In this document: positions 1 through 9,327 of the stretch, one piece after another
Layout: every line of letters starts with the position of its first letter
Numbering within the stretch: position 1 is the stretch's first letter
Assembly: GCA_905215815.1 (NCBI GenBank)
Contig: CAJMRN010000010.1
Span: forward strand, 1 to 35,627
Direction of reading: 5' to 3'
Source of the DNA: an uncultured bacterium
Lineage (GTDB): Bacteria > Actinomycetota > Coriobacteriia > Coriobacteriales > Coriobacteriaceae
DNA: 35,627 nt
Position numbers and translations under genes: made by a program
The notes under the pieces: generated by a model
The model's input: only the letters and a program-made list of their open reading frames with translations
Told to the model about the DNA's origin: nothing
Databases searched by the model: none

Positions 1-828
1 GCCGACAAGGGTAGCGCCGCTGCTGCCGAGTCCGTCTCCGGCGAGGTGACCTACGACGGTGCCTCCTCGTTCCAGGCTCTCGTCGAGGCCGCTGCCGAGA
101 AGTTCATGGATGCCAACCCCGACGTCTCCGTCTCCGGCTCGGGCAACGGTTCGGGCAAAGGTCTGACCGCTGTTGCCGCCGGCACCGTCACCATCGGTAA
201 CTCCGACGTCTTCGCCGAGACCAAGCTCGAGGCCGACCAGGTCAAGAACCTCGTCGACCACGAGGTCGCCGTCGTGGGCATGGGTCCCGTCGTCTCTAAG
301 AACGTGAAGGTCGACGACCTGTCCCTCGAGCAGCTCAAGGGCATCTTCTCCGGCCAGATCACCAACTGGAAGGAGGTCGGCGGCGACGACGCCAAGATCG
401 TCGTTCTCAACCGCAAGGCCGGTTCCGGTACCCGCGCCACCTTCGAGGCTGCCGTCTTTGGCGACGAGGCAGTCGACTTTAAGGGCGACGCCGAGCTCGA
501 CAAGTCCGGCGACGTCCAGACTCAGATGGGCAGCACCGATAACGCCATCTCCTACCTCGACTTCTCGCACTTCGATGACTCCAAGTTCAACGCCATCAAG
601 GTCGAGGGCGTCGAGCCCAAGAGCGCAAACGTCACCGACGACTCCTTCAAGATCTGGGCGACCGAGCACATGTACTGCGCCAAGGACGCCGACGAGGTCA
701 CCAAGGCCTTCCTGGACTTTATGCTTTCCGACGACGTCCAGGGCAAGCTCGTCGAGGAGCAGGGCTTTATCCCCGTCTCTGCCATGAAGGTCGTCAAGGA
801 CGCCAGCGGCAAGGTCTCTGCTAAATAA
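1..828 (+). CDS. pstS: Phosphate ABC transporter substrate-binding protein PstS (5' end missing)
   Basis: The reading frame is open from the first base, so the start, signal peptide and lipobox lie upstream of the window. The visible part begins in an Ala/Ser-rich linker typical of the stretch after a lipoprotein cysteine. It then shows the PstS fold: TYDGASSF, a GSGNGSGKGL phosphate-loop segment, and NRKAGSGTR, the conserved GSGTR loop that binds phosphate. The protein captures phosphate outside the membrane and delivers it to PstCA. pstC starts 25 nt after the stop, so the genes form one operon. Family identity is firm from motifs and context; only completeness is lacking. Confidence 0.95.
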   Translation, partial: ADKGSAAAAESVSGEVTYDGASSFQALVEAAAEKFMDANPDVSVSGSGNGSGKGLTAVAAGTVTIGNSDVFAETKLEADQVKNLVDHEVAVVGMGPVVSKNVKVDDLSLEQLKGIFSGQITNWKEVGGDDAKIVVLNRKAGSGTRATFEAAVFGDEAVDFKGDAELDKSGDVQTQMGSTDNAISYLDFSHFDDSKFNAIKVEGVEPKSANVTDDSFKIWATEHMYCAKDADEVTKAFLDFMLSDDVQGKLVEEQGFIPVSAMKVVKDASGKVSAK

Positions 829-853
829 GTAATCGCCCCCGGAAAGGTTTGCA

Positions 854-1762
854 ATGGCAAAACAGCTGCCAAAGCGCGACCTTGAGAACGTGGGCCTGGG
901 CGTCACGGGCGCGTGCGTAGCGCTCGTGACGCTTGTCGTTGCCGCGCTTATCTTCATGGTCGCCCAAAAGGGCCTCTCGGCTTTTCTCAAGGATGGCGTT
1001 TCGGTTGTCGAGTTCTTCACCGGCACCAAGTGGGACCTGGCCAACACAGCCGAAAACGGTCTGCCCTATACCGGCGCCCTGCCCCTGATCGTCACCTCGT
1101 TTGCGGTCATGGTGCTCTCCACGCTCATCGCGCTGCCCATCGCCATCGGCTCCGCCATCTTTGCGGTCGAGATCCAACCCAAATTTGGTTCCAAGGTCTT
1201 TCAGCCGCTTATTGAGCTTTTGACCGGCATTCCCTCGGTCGTCTTTGGACTGATTGGCTTTCACGTGGTCGTCGGACTTATGAAGTCCGTTTTCCACGTG
1301 AGCACGGGTCTGGGCATCCTGCCCGGCGCCATCGTGCTGGCTGTCATGATCCTGCCGACGATGACCACCCTTTCGGTCGATGGCCTGCGCGCCGTGCCCG
1401 ACGGCTACCGTCAGGGCTCGCTCGCGCTGGGCTACACCCGCTGGCAGACCATCTGGCACGTGGTGCTCAAGTCCGCCATGCCGTCGCTCATGACTGCGGT
1501 CATCCTTGGCATGACGCGCGCCTTTGGCGAGACGCTCGCCGTGCGCATGGTCATCGGCGGTATCGAGGCCATGCCGACGTCGCTGCTGTCGCCGGCCTCG
1601 ACCATCACCACCACGCTCACCACGTCCATGGCGGTCTATGCCGAGGGTTCGGCCCAGGACGATGTTCTGTGGGCGCTCGGTCTGCTGCTGATGGGTATGA
1701 GCCTCATCTTCATCCTGATCATCCACATTATCGGCCGCAAGGGGGCGAAGGCTCGTGGCTAG
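854..1762 (+). CDS. pstC: Phosphate ABC transporter permease PstC
   Basis: This 302-residue inner-membrane permease has about six hydrophobic segments. The EAA-type cytoplasmic loop (VPDGYRQGSLALGYTRWQT, roughly residues 177-195) is followed by TRAFGETLAV, both hallmarks of PstC. It forms half of the channel with PstA and contacts the PstB ATPase through the EAA loop. The ATG has GGAAAGG about 7 nt upstream. Its last eight bases overlap the GTG start of pstA, which suggests translational coupling. Length is normal for the family. Confidence 0.95.
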   Translation: MAKQLPKRDLENVGLGVTGACVALVTLVVAALIFMVAQKGLSAFLKDGVSVVEFFTGTKWDLANTAENGLPYTGALPLIVTSFAVMVLSTLIALPIAIGSAIFAVEIQPKFGSKVFQPLIELLTGIPSVVFGLIGFHVVVGLMKSVFHVSTGLGILPGAIVLAVMILPTMTTLSVDGLRAVPDGYRQGSLALGYTRWQTIWHVVLKSAMPSLMTAVILGMTRAFGETLAVRMVIGGIEAMPTSLLSPASTITTTLTTSMAVYAEGSAQDDVLWALGLLLMGMSLIFILIIHIIGRKGAKARG

Positions 1763-2677
1763 CACGCGCATCCATATCGACGAGGCGAGACTCGGGCGCG
1801 TCCAAAAGCAGGATCGCATCGCCACGGGCGTGCTGACGGCAATCATCGCCATCGTCATGCTCATCGTCGTCTCCATGGTGGCCTATATCCTGTTCGAGGG
1901 CATCTCGACGCTGTTCCAGCCGGGTTTTCTCACGCAGCCGTCGCGCGCCAACGGAACTCAGGGCGGCGTACTCTACCAGCTGTTCGACTCGTTCTATCTG
2001 CTGCTGATCACCCTGATCATCTCGGTGCCCATCAGCCTGGGCGGCGCGGTCTTTTTGGTTGAGTACGCGCCGGACGGTCCCATCCGCGACATCGCTTCCA
2101 CCGCCATCGAGACGCTGTCCTCGCTGCCTTCCATCGTTGTCGGCATGTTCGGTTTCCTGGTGTTCTCGGTGCAGCTGGGCTGGAAGTACTCCATCATCTC
2201 CGGCGCCGTCGCGCTCACCATGTTCAACATTCCCATCCTGGTGCGCGTGATTCAGCAGGCGCTCGAGGACGTGCCACAGGCCCAGCGTGATGCGTGCCTG
2301 GCCATGGGCCTTACCCGCTGGGAGGCCACGCTGCACATCCTGATCCCCGAGGCCATGCCTGCCATCGTGACCGGCATCGTGCTTTCGGCCGGCCGCGTGT
2401 TTGGCGAGGCCGCGGCACTGCTCTTTACCTCGGGCATGAGCTCGCCGGTGCGTTTGAACTTCTTGAGCTTTAACCTGTCGAGCCCCACCTGCGCTTGGAA
2501 CGTGTTCCGCCCCGGTGAGTCGCTCGCCGTGCACATCTACAAGATTTACGGCGAGGGCAGCCCCGAGGCCCAGCAGATCGTTTGGGGCACCGCTGCACTG
2601 CTGATGATCTGCGTGCTGCTGTTTAACATAGTTGCCCGTATCGTGGGCAAGCAACTGGCAAGGAAGATGACGGCCGA

Positions 2678-2681
<4 letters not shown>
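1755..2681 (+). CDS. pstA: Phosphate ABC transporter permease PstA
   Basis: This 308-residue membrane permease is the partner of PstC. It begins at a GTG inside the last codons of pstC. It carries the PstA-typical segment SLPSIVVGMFGF, and an EAA loop (DVPQAQRDACLAMGLTRWEA) followed by GRVFGEAAALLFT. The hydrophilic N-terminus of about 30 residues precedes the first membrane helix. The stop codon overlaps the start of pstB as ATGA. Identity rests on sequence motifs and on gene order. Confidence 0.95.
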
Positions 2682-3550
<869 letters not shown>

Positions 3551-3606
3551 TCCGGGACATGCTTGAGGCCCGTGGCGGCCACGGTCGCCACGGGACTGAT
3601 TGGAGG

Positions 3607-3643
3607 GGCGGGTCATCTCTTGCGGGAGATGGCCCGCCTTTTT
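3607..3643 (+). terminator. Intrinsic terminator of the pst operon
   Basis: Arms GGCGGGTCATCTC (3607-3619) and GAGATGGCCCGCC (3626-3638) form a 13-bp stem with one G-T pair and a six-base loop, followed by TTTTT. This is a textbook rho-independent terminator and marks the end of the pst operon. Confidence 0.92.
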
Positions 3644-3660
3644 GCTCTGCGACCGAAGCG

Positions 3661-3697
3661 ACCACCACAAAGGGGACAGGCACCTTCGTGGTGGTTT
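3661..3697. repeat. ACCACCACAAAGG palindromic repeat, copy 1
   Basis: Arms ACCACCACAAAGG and CCTTCGTGGTGGT flank a short GGACAGGCA-type core; one base differs in the right arm from the other copies. It lies between the pst terminator and the ABC-F gene. It belongs to the family seen at 14729, 33022, 33980 and 35559. Confidence 0.85.
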
Positions 3698-3755
3698 GGG
3701 GTGGGGCTCGCTGCTATCATGGACAACGTTGAATTTCTACGAAGGAGCAGGGCAT

Positions 3756-5615
3756 ATGGCGATTCTTTTGGGATGCGATTCCATCAGCCTAGAGTTTCCC
3801 ACCAAGCATATTTTCGATAGCGTGACGCTCGGCGTGGGCGAGGGCGACCGCATTGGTATTGTTGGTAAAAACGGCGACGGCAAGTCGACGCTGCTGAGCG
3901 TGCTCGCCGGCACGCTGGAGCCCGACGATGGCCGCGTGACGCATCGCCGCGGCACCACGATCGGTCTGCTCGGCCAAAAGGACCAACTTGTCGACACCGA
4001 TACCGTGCATCATGCCGTCGTGGGCGACACTCCCGAGTATGAGTGGGCGTCGAGTCCGCGTACGCGCCAGATCCTCGCCGGTCTCATTAGCGATGTGCCC
4101 TGGGAGGGCACGGTGGGCGAGCTTTCGGGCGGTCAGCGCCGTCGCGTGGACCTTGCGCGCCTGCTGATCGGCGACTACGACGTGCTCATGCTCGACGAGC
4201 CCACCAACCACCTGGACATGCGCACCATCAACTGGCTCGCGCGTCACTTAAAGGCCCGCTGGCAGCGCGGTCAGGGCGCGATGCTCGTGGTCACGCACGA
4301 TCGCTGGTTCTTGGACGAGGTCTGCACCAGTATGTGGGAGGTCCACGACGGCCAGGTCGATCCTTTCGAGGGCGGTTACTCCGCATATATCCTGCAGCGC
4401 GTAGAGCGCGACCGTATGGCCGCGGTTACCGAGGAGCGTCGTCGCAACATGGCGCGCAAGGAGCTCGCGTGGCTGAGCCGCGGTGCCCAGGCGCGCTCCA
4501 CCAAGCCCAAGTTTCGCGTGGATGCCGCTCGCGAGCTCATCGCCGACGTACCGCCCGTACGCGACGAGCTGGAGCTCAAGCGCCTGGCGGTGAGCCGCCT
4601 GGGCAAGCAGGTTATCGACGTGGTCGACGTGGACGCCGGCTATGCGGATACCGATGGCGCGCCCAAGCAGGTACTTTCCGACGTGACTTGGCTCATCGGT
4701 GCGGGCGACCGCTATGGACTTTTGGGCGAGAACGGCGCTGGCAAGTCGACGCTGCTCGACGTGATTCAGGGCAAGATTGAGCCCACGCGCGGCCGCGTGA
4801 AGATTGGCCAGACGGTGCGCTTTGGCGTGCTGTCGCAGCAGCTCGAGGAGCTCGAGCCCTACATGGGCGATACGATCCGCGAGGTTCTCGGCAACTATAA
4901 GAAGTACTACGTCATCGACGGCAAGGAGATTTCGCCCGAGAAGCTCTGCGAGCGCCTGGGCTTTACGACCCAGCAGCTCTGGAGCCGCATCGGCGATCTT
5001 TCGGGCGGCCAGCGCCGTCGCCTGTCGCTGTTGCTGACGATCCTGGACGAGCCCAACGTGCTTATCCTGGACGAGCCCGGTAACGACCTGGATACCGACA
5101 TGCTCGCGATTGTCGAGGATTTGCTGGACGGCTGGCCCGGCACGCTGATCCTGGTGACACACGACCGCTTCTTGATGGAACGCGTGACCGACCAACAGTG
5201 GGCGCTGCTCGACGGTCACCTGACGCATATGCCCGGCGGTGTCGACCAGTACCTGCGCCTGTGCAACGCCACCGCCGAGGGTGAGCCCGTGGGTGCGCCG
5301 AGTGCCAAGACCGGCACGTTTGACACCGGTGCCGCGGCGGCTGCGGCCGAAAAACCCAAGTCGAGCGGCCAGCCCAATGGTCTTTCCAACGCCGAGCGCC
5401 AGAAGCTCCGCCGCGAGGTGAGCTCGCTCGAGCGCAAAATGGAGACGCAGCGCGCCCGCGTGGAGGAGGCCGAGGCCGCGATGGCCCAGGTCGACCCCAC
5501 CAACTACACGGCGCTGGGCGAGCAGCAGGCAAAGATTGACGAGGTTCACGCCGCCATGGACGAGTTGGAGATGGCGTGGCTCGAGGCGAGCGAGAAGCTC
5601 GAGGGCGAGGAGTAG
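3756..5615 (+). CDS. ABC-F family ATPase, Uup-like
   Basis: This 619-residue soluble protein has two ABC ATPase domains and no membrane segments. The first has Walker A GKNGDGKST (about residues 37-45), LSGGQRRRVDLARLL and DEPTNHLD. The second has GENGAGKST, LSGGQRRRLSLLLTI and DEPGNDLD, where Gly replaces the usual Thr. The interdomain linker (KELAWLSRGAQARSTKPK) and the C-terminal charged coiled coil (about the last 75 residues) match the Uup branch of ABC-F proteins, which act on ribosomes or on DNA intermediates. The ATG at 3756 is preceded by GAAGGAG; an in-frame upstream extension has no such site. The HAD gene follows after 6 nt. Confidence 0.88.
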   Translation: MAILLGCDSISLEFPTKHIFDSVTLGVGEGDRIGIVGKNGDGKSTLLSVLAGTLEPDDGRVTHRRGTTIGLLGQKDQLVDTDTVHHAVVGDTPEYEWASSPRTRQILAGLISDVPWEGTVGELSGGQRRRVDLARLLIGDYDVLMLDEPTNHLDMRTINWLARHLKARWQRGQGAMLVVTHDRWFLDEVCTSMWEVHDGQVDPFEGGYSAYILQRVERDRMAAVTEERRRNMARKELAWLSRGAQARSTKPKFRVDAARELIADVPPVRDELELKRLAVSRLGKQVIDVVDVDAGYADTDGAPKQVLSDVTWLIGAGDRYGLLGENGAGKSTLLDVIQGKIEPTRGRVKIGQTVRFGVLSQQLEELEPYMGDTIREVLGNYKKYYVIDGKEISPEKLCERLGFTTQQLWSRIGDLSGGQRRRLSLLLTILDEPNVLILDEPGNDLDTDMLAIVEDLLDGWPGTLILVTHDRFLMERVTDQQWALLDGHLTHMPGGVDQYLRLCNATAEGEPVGAPSAKTGTFDTGAAAAAAEKPKSSGQPNGLSNAERQKLRREVSSLERKMETQRARVEEAEAAMAQVDPTNYTALGEQQAKIDEVHAAMDELEMAWLEASEKLEGEE

Positions 5616-5621
5616 TCGAGG

Positions 5622-6392
5622 ATGATCAAGGCCGCATTTTTCGATATCGACGGCACGTTGCTGAGCTTTAATACCCATCGGATTCCGGCGTCGGCGCAGC
5701 AGGTGCTCGACAGCTTTCGCGAGCAGGGGATTGCGTGCGTGATTGCCACGGGTCGCCCGACCTACCAGATGCCGGATTGGCTGTTCGACTTGGGATGGGA
5801 TGCGTACATTACGCTTTCGGGCCAGCACTGTTTTGACGCTGACGGCGTTTACCGCAGTTGCCCAATTGATCCGGAGGACGTCGCGGCGATCGTGTGCCAG
5901 GTGGCGCAGGGTCGCTACGACTCGCTGTGCATGCAGGGCGAGAACTCGTTTGTGAACCGTCTGTCCAAGCGTGTGGTGGCGGCTGCCGACAATGCCGGAA
6001 TCTCGTATCACGAGGAGCCTTTTGAGCATGCTTTCGATGCACCGGTTTACCAGTTCTGCGCCTTTGTGGACCCGGCCGACCAGGGTATAGTTACCGATGT
6101 CCTGTCGCATTCTACAACCACACGCTGGTGCGACCTGTTCTGCGACATTATTCCGGCCAACGGCGGCAAGGACCTGGGCGTGGCGGCGACGCTGGAGCGC
6201 CTGGGCATCGACGCGAGCGAGGCGATTGCCTTTGGCGATGGCGAGAACGACCTGTCGATGTTTGCCGCCGTGGGCACGAGCGTGGCCATGGGCAACGCAC
6301 AGGACACGGTGAAAGCTGCGGCGACCTATGTGACGACCGCCGTGGACGACGACGGGATCTATAACGCAGCGAAGCACTTTGGGCTGCTATAG
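5622..6392 (+). CDS. HAD-superfamily phosphatase, Cof/IIB type
   Basis: This 256-residue cytosolic hydrolase shows all four HAD motifs: FFDIDGT (D8 nucleophile, D10), ATGR with T43, K183 in GGKDLG, and FGDGENDLSMF (D206, D210). The long insertion between motifs II and III is the C2 cap of the Cof family, which dephosphorylates small molecules such as sugar phosphates or flavin precursors. The substrate cannot be read from sequence. It starts 6 nt after the ABC-F stop and is probably cotranscribed with it. Confidence 0.9.
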   Translation: MIKAAFFDIDGTLLSFNTHRIPASAQQVLDSFREQGIACVIATGRPTYQMPDWLFDLGWDAYITLSGQHCFDADGVYRSCPIDPEDVAAIVCQVAQGRYDSLCMQGENSFVNRLSKRVVAAADNAGISYHEEPFEHAFDAPVYQFCAFVDPADQGIVTDVLSHSTTTRWCDLFCDIIPANGGKDLGVAATLERLGIDASEAIAFGDGENDLSMFAAVGTSVAMGNAQDTVKAAATYVTTAVDDDGIYNAAKHFGLL

Positions 6393-6400
6393 CTGCGGCT

Positions 6401-6448
6401 CGGCACTTGGGGACGTTCCTTTTCTGCCGGTAGCTGGGACACTCCTTG
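6401..6448. repeat. GGGACGTTCC / GGGACACTCC repeat, short copy
   Basis: This copy contains CGGCACTTGGGGACGTTCCTT, abbreviated here as CGGCACTT plus GGGACGTTCC, then TGCCGG and GGGACACTCCTTG. The same modules in the same order occur downstream of the lactate permease at 31055-31190. It sits just after the HAD phosphatase gene. Confidence 0.75.
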
Positions 6449-6509
6449 CGCGTTGCGTGTCGTGTCGCCCTGCTTGCTCCGCGCATTTTGTGAAACACGG
6501 TTAACTTTT

Positions 6510-6565
6510 TAGACAACGTAGTAAGACATGGGCAACTTTTGCGGTAAAGTAAATCAAGCAAAAGT
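6510..6565. promoter_or_regulatory. Candidate operator region of the DtxR-family gene
   Basis: This AT-rich stretch upstream of the regulator contains TAGACAAC (6510-6517) and CATGGGCAACTTTTG (6527-6541). It also has a perfect inverted pair ACTTTTGC (6535-6542) and GCAAAAGT (6558-6565) with a 15-nt spacer. The CATGGGCAACT string recurs upstream of the ArsP_2-type transporter at 11330. Autoregulation by the DtxR-family protein is an inference. Confidence 0.45.
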
Positions 6566-6604
6566 ATCCAAAGGCTAACTAGAAGCCATCGCGAAAGGCG
6601 GCCC

Positions 6605-6994
6605 ATGGCCCTGCGTGAATCCGGAGAAGACTATCTCGAATCTATTTATGTGCTCTCGGAGCGCCAAGGCATCGTTCGATCGATTGACGTTGCCGAATAC
6701 CTGGGCGTAACCAAGGCAAGCGTCTCTAAAGCCATGGCGACGCTGGAAAGCAACGGCTATGTCGAAATGGGCAAACGAGATGTTCATCTGACAGAGCGAG
6801 GGCTGGAGGTCGCTCGTCAAATGTGGGAGCGTCACTGCTTTTTCGTGGGGCTGCTGGAGGATGCGGGTGTTTCGGCTGAGGTCGCGTCGCAAGAGGGCTG
6901 CCACATGGAGCACTGCCTGAGCGAGGAGAGCTTCGAGAAGCTACGGGCGATGTTGGGCCGGGAAGATGTAGCGGGTTCAACAACAGAAGCCTAA
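6605..6994 (+). CDS. DtxR/MntR-family metal-dependent transcriptional regulator
   Basis: This 129-residue protein has an N-terminal winged helix (residues about 8-60, SIDVAEYLGVTKASVSKAMATLE) followed by a helical metal-binding and dimer domain. It has no C-terminal SH3-like domain, as in MntR. Aligned by eye to B. subtilis MntR, D9, E12, H77, E102 and H103 are kept. C99 stands where MntR has Glu and DtxR has Cys, so manganese versus iron cannot be decided. It probably represses metal uptake or controls efflux. The ATG follows GCGAAAGGCGG. It stands alone as a transcription unit. Confidence 0.88.
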   Translation: MALRESGEDYLESIYVLSERQGIVRSIDVAEYLGVTKASVSKAMATLESNGYVEMGKRDVHLTERGLEVARQMWERHCFFVGLLEDAGVSAEVASQEGCHMEHCLSEESFEKLRAMLGREDVAGSTTEA

Positions 6995-7014
6995 CTGACC
7001 CACAGTAGCGCGGA

Positions 7015-7033
7015 GTTCGCGCAAAGCGCGAAC
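7015..7033. other. Hairpin after the DtxR-family gene
   Basis: GTTCGCGC and GCGCGAAC form a perfect 8-bp stem with an AAA loop, 20 nt after the regulator's stop. No T run follows, so it is at most a weak terminator. Confidence 0.45.
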
Positions 7034-7130
7034 CAGCGACCGGGATCAGTAGCCCCACCAACTAAGTCCAACTCAGACAAGGAACCCCGCCAGCAAGCGA
7101 TGCCCAAGAACCACCAACAACGTCACCGCA

Positions 7131-7257
7131 GGCCGGGACCGGGCTTGGTTTTGAAAACGTCCTCGCGCATGAGGCCCGCCTTTCCTGCTCCTGCGGAGCA
7201 ACGGAAAGACGGGCCTCGCGCTGCGGAGTGTTTTCAAAACCAAGCCCGGCCCCGGCC
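7131..7257. repeat. 127-nt nested palindrome between convergent genes
   Basis: The outer arms 7131-7158 and 7230-7257 are complementary at 27 of 28 positions and include GGCTTGGTTTTGAAAAC. Inside, GAGGCCCG (7171-7178) pairs with CGGGCCTC (7209-7216) and TGCTCC with GGAGCA around the centre. The whole unit can fold into one very long hairpin on either strand. It lies between the DtxR-family gene and the end of the zinc ATPase gene and may stop transcription from both sides. Its regular nested build suggests a repeat element rather than a simple terminator. Confidence 0.85.
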
Positions 7258-7275
7258 GGAGGGACCACAAACAAG

Positions 7276-9228
7276 CTACAGGTTCTTGACACCCATCGCG
7301 CGCATGGCGTTCAGGATGGCGATGATCGCCACGCCCACGTCGCCAAAGACGGCGAGCCACATATTGGCGATGCCCAGCGCCGCGAGCACCAGAATCAGCA
7401 ACTTAATGCCCAGCGCAAAGATGATGTTCTGCCAAACAATCGTCATGGTCTTGCGCGCCACGCGGATCGCGCGGACGATGTTGGACGGCTTATCGTCCAT
7501 GAGCACGACGTCGGCAGCCTCAATTGCGGCGTCGGAACCCATGGCGCCCATGGCAATGCCAATGTCGGCGCGGGTGAGCACGGGCGCATCGTTGATGCCG
7601 TCACCGACAAAGGCGAGCTTGCCCTTGACCGATTCGGCCGCCAGCAATGCCTCGACACGCTCGACCTTATCACCCGGTAACAGCTGCGCGTGGAACTCGT
7701 CGAGACCGAGTTGCTTGGCTACAGACGCCGCAACCTCCTCACGGTCGCCCGTGAGCATGACGGTGCGCTTGACGCCGGCGGCGTGCAGGTCGCGAATCGT
7801 TTGCTCGGCATCGGTCTTTATGGTGTCGGCAATTACGATGTGGCCGGCGTACGTATCATCGACCAGCACGTGGAGGATGGTGCCGACGATCTCGCAATTG
7901 GGCGCTTCGATACCGGCCACAGCAAGCATCTTGGCATTGCCGACGATGACGCGCTTGCCGTCGATAATCGCCGTCACGCCATGGCCCGCGTCATTGGTGG
8001 AGTCGCTTACGCGTTTGGGATCGAGCTCGCCCTGGAAGGCGGTGCGTACCGACTGCGCGATGGGATGGTCGGAGAATGACTCGGCAAGGGCCGCGACTTC
8101 GAGCAGCGACTGCTCGGTGTAGCCTGCCTCGGGGTGTACCGCCACGACCGAAAACGTGCCGTTGGTGAGCGTGCCGGTCTTGTCAAAGACGACGGTGTCC
8201 ACATCCGCGAGCGTCTCGAGGTAGTTAGAGCCCTTGATGAGGACGCCCAGCTTGGATGCGCCACCGATGCCGCCAAAAAAGCTGAGCGGCACGCTGATCA
8301 CGAGCGCGCATGGGCAACTGACGACGAGGAAGGTCAGGCCGCGCAGGATCCAGTCGGACCAGGCGCCGGTGACCAAGCCGCCGCCGAGCGCGAGTACCGC
8401 GGCCGCGCCGGTGACGGCGGGCGTGTAGACGCGGGCGAAGCGCGTGATGAAGTTCTCGGTACGCGCCTTCTTTTCGCTGGCGTTTTCTACGAGCTCCAGG
8501 ACGCGCGCGACGGTGGACTCGCCAAACGGCTTGGTGGTGCGCACGTGGATGAGACCCGTCATGTTGATGCAGCCGCTGATGATATCGTCTCCGGTTTTGG
8601 CCGGGCGGGGGATCGATTCGCCGGTAAGGGCGGCGGTGTCGAGTTGCGTCTCGCCCTCGATGATGACGCCATCGATGGGCACGCGCTCGCCGGGCTTAAT
8701 GACGATGACGGTGCCGACGGCGATGTCATCGGGGAAGACCTGCTCGAGTGTGCCGTCGGGTTGCTCGACGTTGGCGTAGTCGGGCGCGATGTCCATCATT
8801 GCACTGATCGATTTGCGGCTCTTGCCCACGGCGTAGGCCTGGAACAGCTCGCCGACCTGGTAGAACAGCATGACGGCGGCGCCTTCGGCCATGTGCGGGT
8901 CGGTATCGGGGAAGAGCACCATGGCAAACGCGCCGATGGTCGCGACTGCCATAAGGAAACTCTCGTCGAAGGCCTTGCCGCGGCGGATGTTGTTGAATGC
9001 CTTTTGCAGTACGTCGTAGCCGGCAATCAAAAACGGCATGAGGAACAGCGCGAAGCTGGCGTAGATGTTGCCGGGCTCCCCAAATGCGATAGCGAGAGCG
9101 CCGAGCTCGTCGAGGGCATAAACGACGGCAAAAATGCCCAGTGCTACCAGGATGCGGTTACGCTTATGCTCAAGGGACTCTTTCTTCTTGCGCTTTTTCT
9201 TTTTCTTTGTGGGATCGGCGGCTGCCAT
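7276..9228 (-). CDS. P1B-type heavy-metal efflux ATPase, zinc/cadmium class
   Basis: This 650-residue membrane pump shows TGES (202-205), the CPC metal-transfer motif in VSCPCALVISVP (305-307), phosphorylation site DKTGTLT (D349), the HP dipeptide (388-389) and GDGIND (542-547). K609 and D630 in the last helices, with the CPC motif, fit the Zn/Cd/Pb subgroup and not the copper pumps. It lacks the usual fused N-terminal HMA domain; instead it begins with a polybasic run (residues 8-16). A separate HMA protein is encoded just upstream. The ATG follows GGGAGG. An ArsR-type operator lies 24-41 nt before the start. Confidence 0.93.
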   Translation of the reverse strand: MAAADPTKKKKKRKKKESLEHKRNRILVALGIFAVVYALDELGALAIAFGEPGNIYASFALFLMPFLIAGYDVLQKAFNNIRRGKAFDESFLMAVATIGAFAMVLFPDTDPHMAEGAAVMLFYQVGELFQAYAVGKSRKSISAMMDIAPDYANVEQPDGTLEQVFPDDIAVGTVIVIKPGERVPIDGVIIEGETQLDTAALTGESIPRPAKTGDDIISGCINMTGLIHVRTTKPFGESTVARVLELVENASEKKARTENFITRFARVYTPAVTGAAAVLALGGGLVTGAWSDWILRGLTFLVVSCPCALVISVPLSFFGGIGGASKLGVLIKGSNYLETLADVDTVVFDKTGTLTNGTFSVVAVHPEAGYTEQSLLEVAALAESFSDHPIAQSVRTAFQGELDPKRVSDSTNDAGHGVTAIIDGKRVIVGNAKMLAVAGIEAPNCEIVGTILHVLVDDTYAGHIVIADTIKTDAEQTIRDLHAAGVKRTVMLTGDREEVAASVAKQLGLDEFHAQLLPGDKVERVEALLAAESVKGKLAFVGDGINDAPVLTRADIGIAMGAMGSDAAIEAADVVLMDDKPSNIVRAIRVARKTMTIVWQNIIFALGIKLLILVLAALGIANMWLAVFGDVGVAIIAILNAMRAMGVKNL

Positions 9229-9251
9229 GATTTAAACCTCCCATTTGAATG

Positions 9252-9269
9252 TATGAACACTCGCTCATA
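9252..9269. promoter_or_regulatory. ArsR-type operator upstream of the metal ATPase
   Basis: TATGAACACTCGCTCATA is an imperfect palindrome closely matching the two sites at 9993-10012 and 10028-10047. Its position just before the ATPase start suggests that the ATPase has its own zinc-relieved promoter in addition to readthrough from arsR. Confidence 0.72.
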
Positions 9270-9283
9270 TAATTTCGCGAGCA

Positions 9284-9306
9284 AAGGCCGCGGCAAGCGC
9301 GGCCTT
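9284..9306 (-). terminator. Hairpin between HMA gene and ATPase gene
   Basis: AAGGCCGCG (9284-9292) and CGCGGCCTT (9298-9306) form a perfect 9-bp stem with a 5-base loop. Read on the minus strand it follows the HMA gene and is followed by TTTGCTC, a weak T stretch. It may partly terminate the upstream transcript or act as a processing stem. Confidence 0.5.
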
Positions 9307-9327
9307 GCGGGTCAGCGTATGCGCAGG

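Noticed and set aside
5073..5090. DEPGNDLD in the second ABC domain as a sign of an inactive site
   Set aside because: The catalytic Glu and the Walker A, signature and H-loop are intact, so the Thr-to-Gly change is probably neutral.
4248..6377. Long antisense open frame over the ABC-F and HAD genes
   Set aside because: It has Arg/His/Ala-rich sequence with no domain and lies opposite two clear genes; long antisense frames are expected in high-GC DNA.
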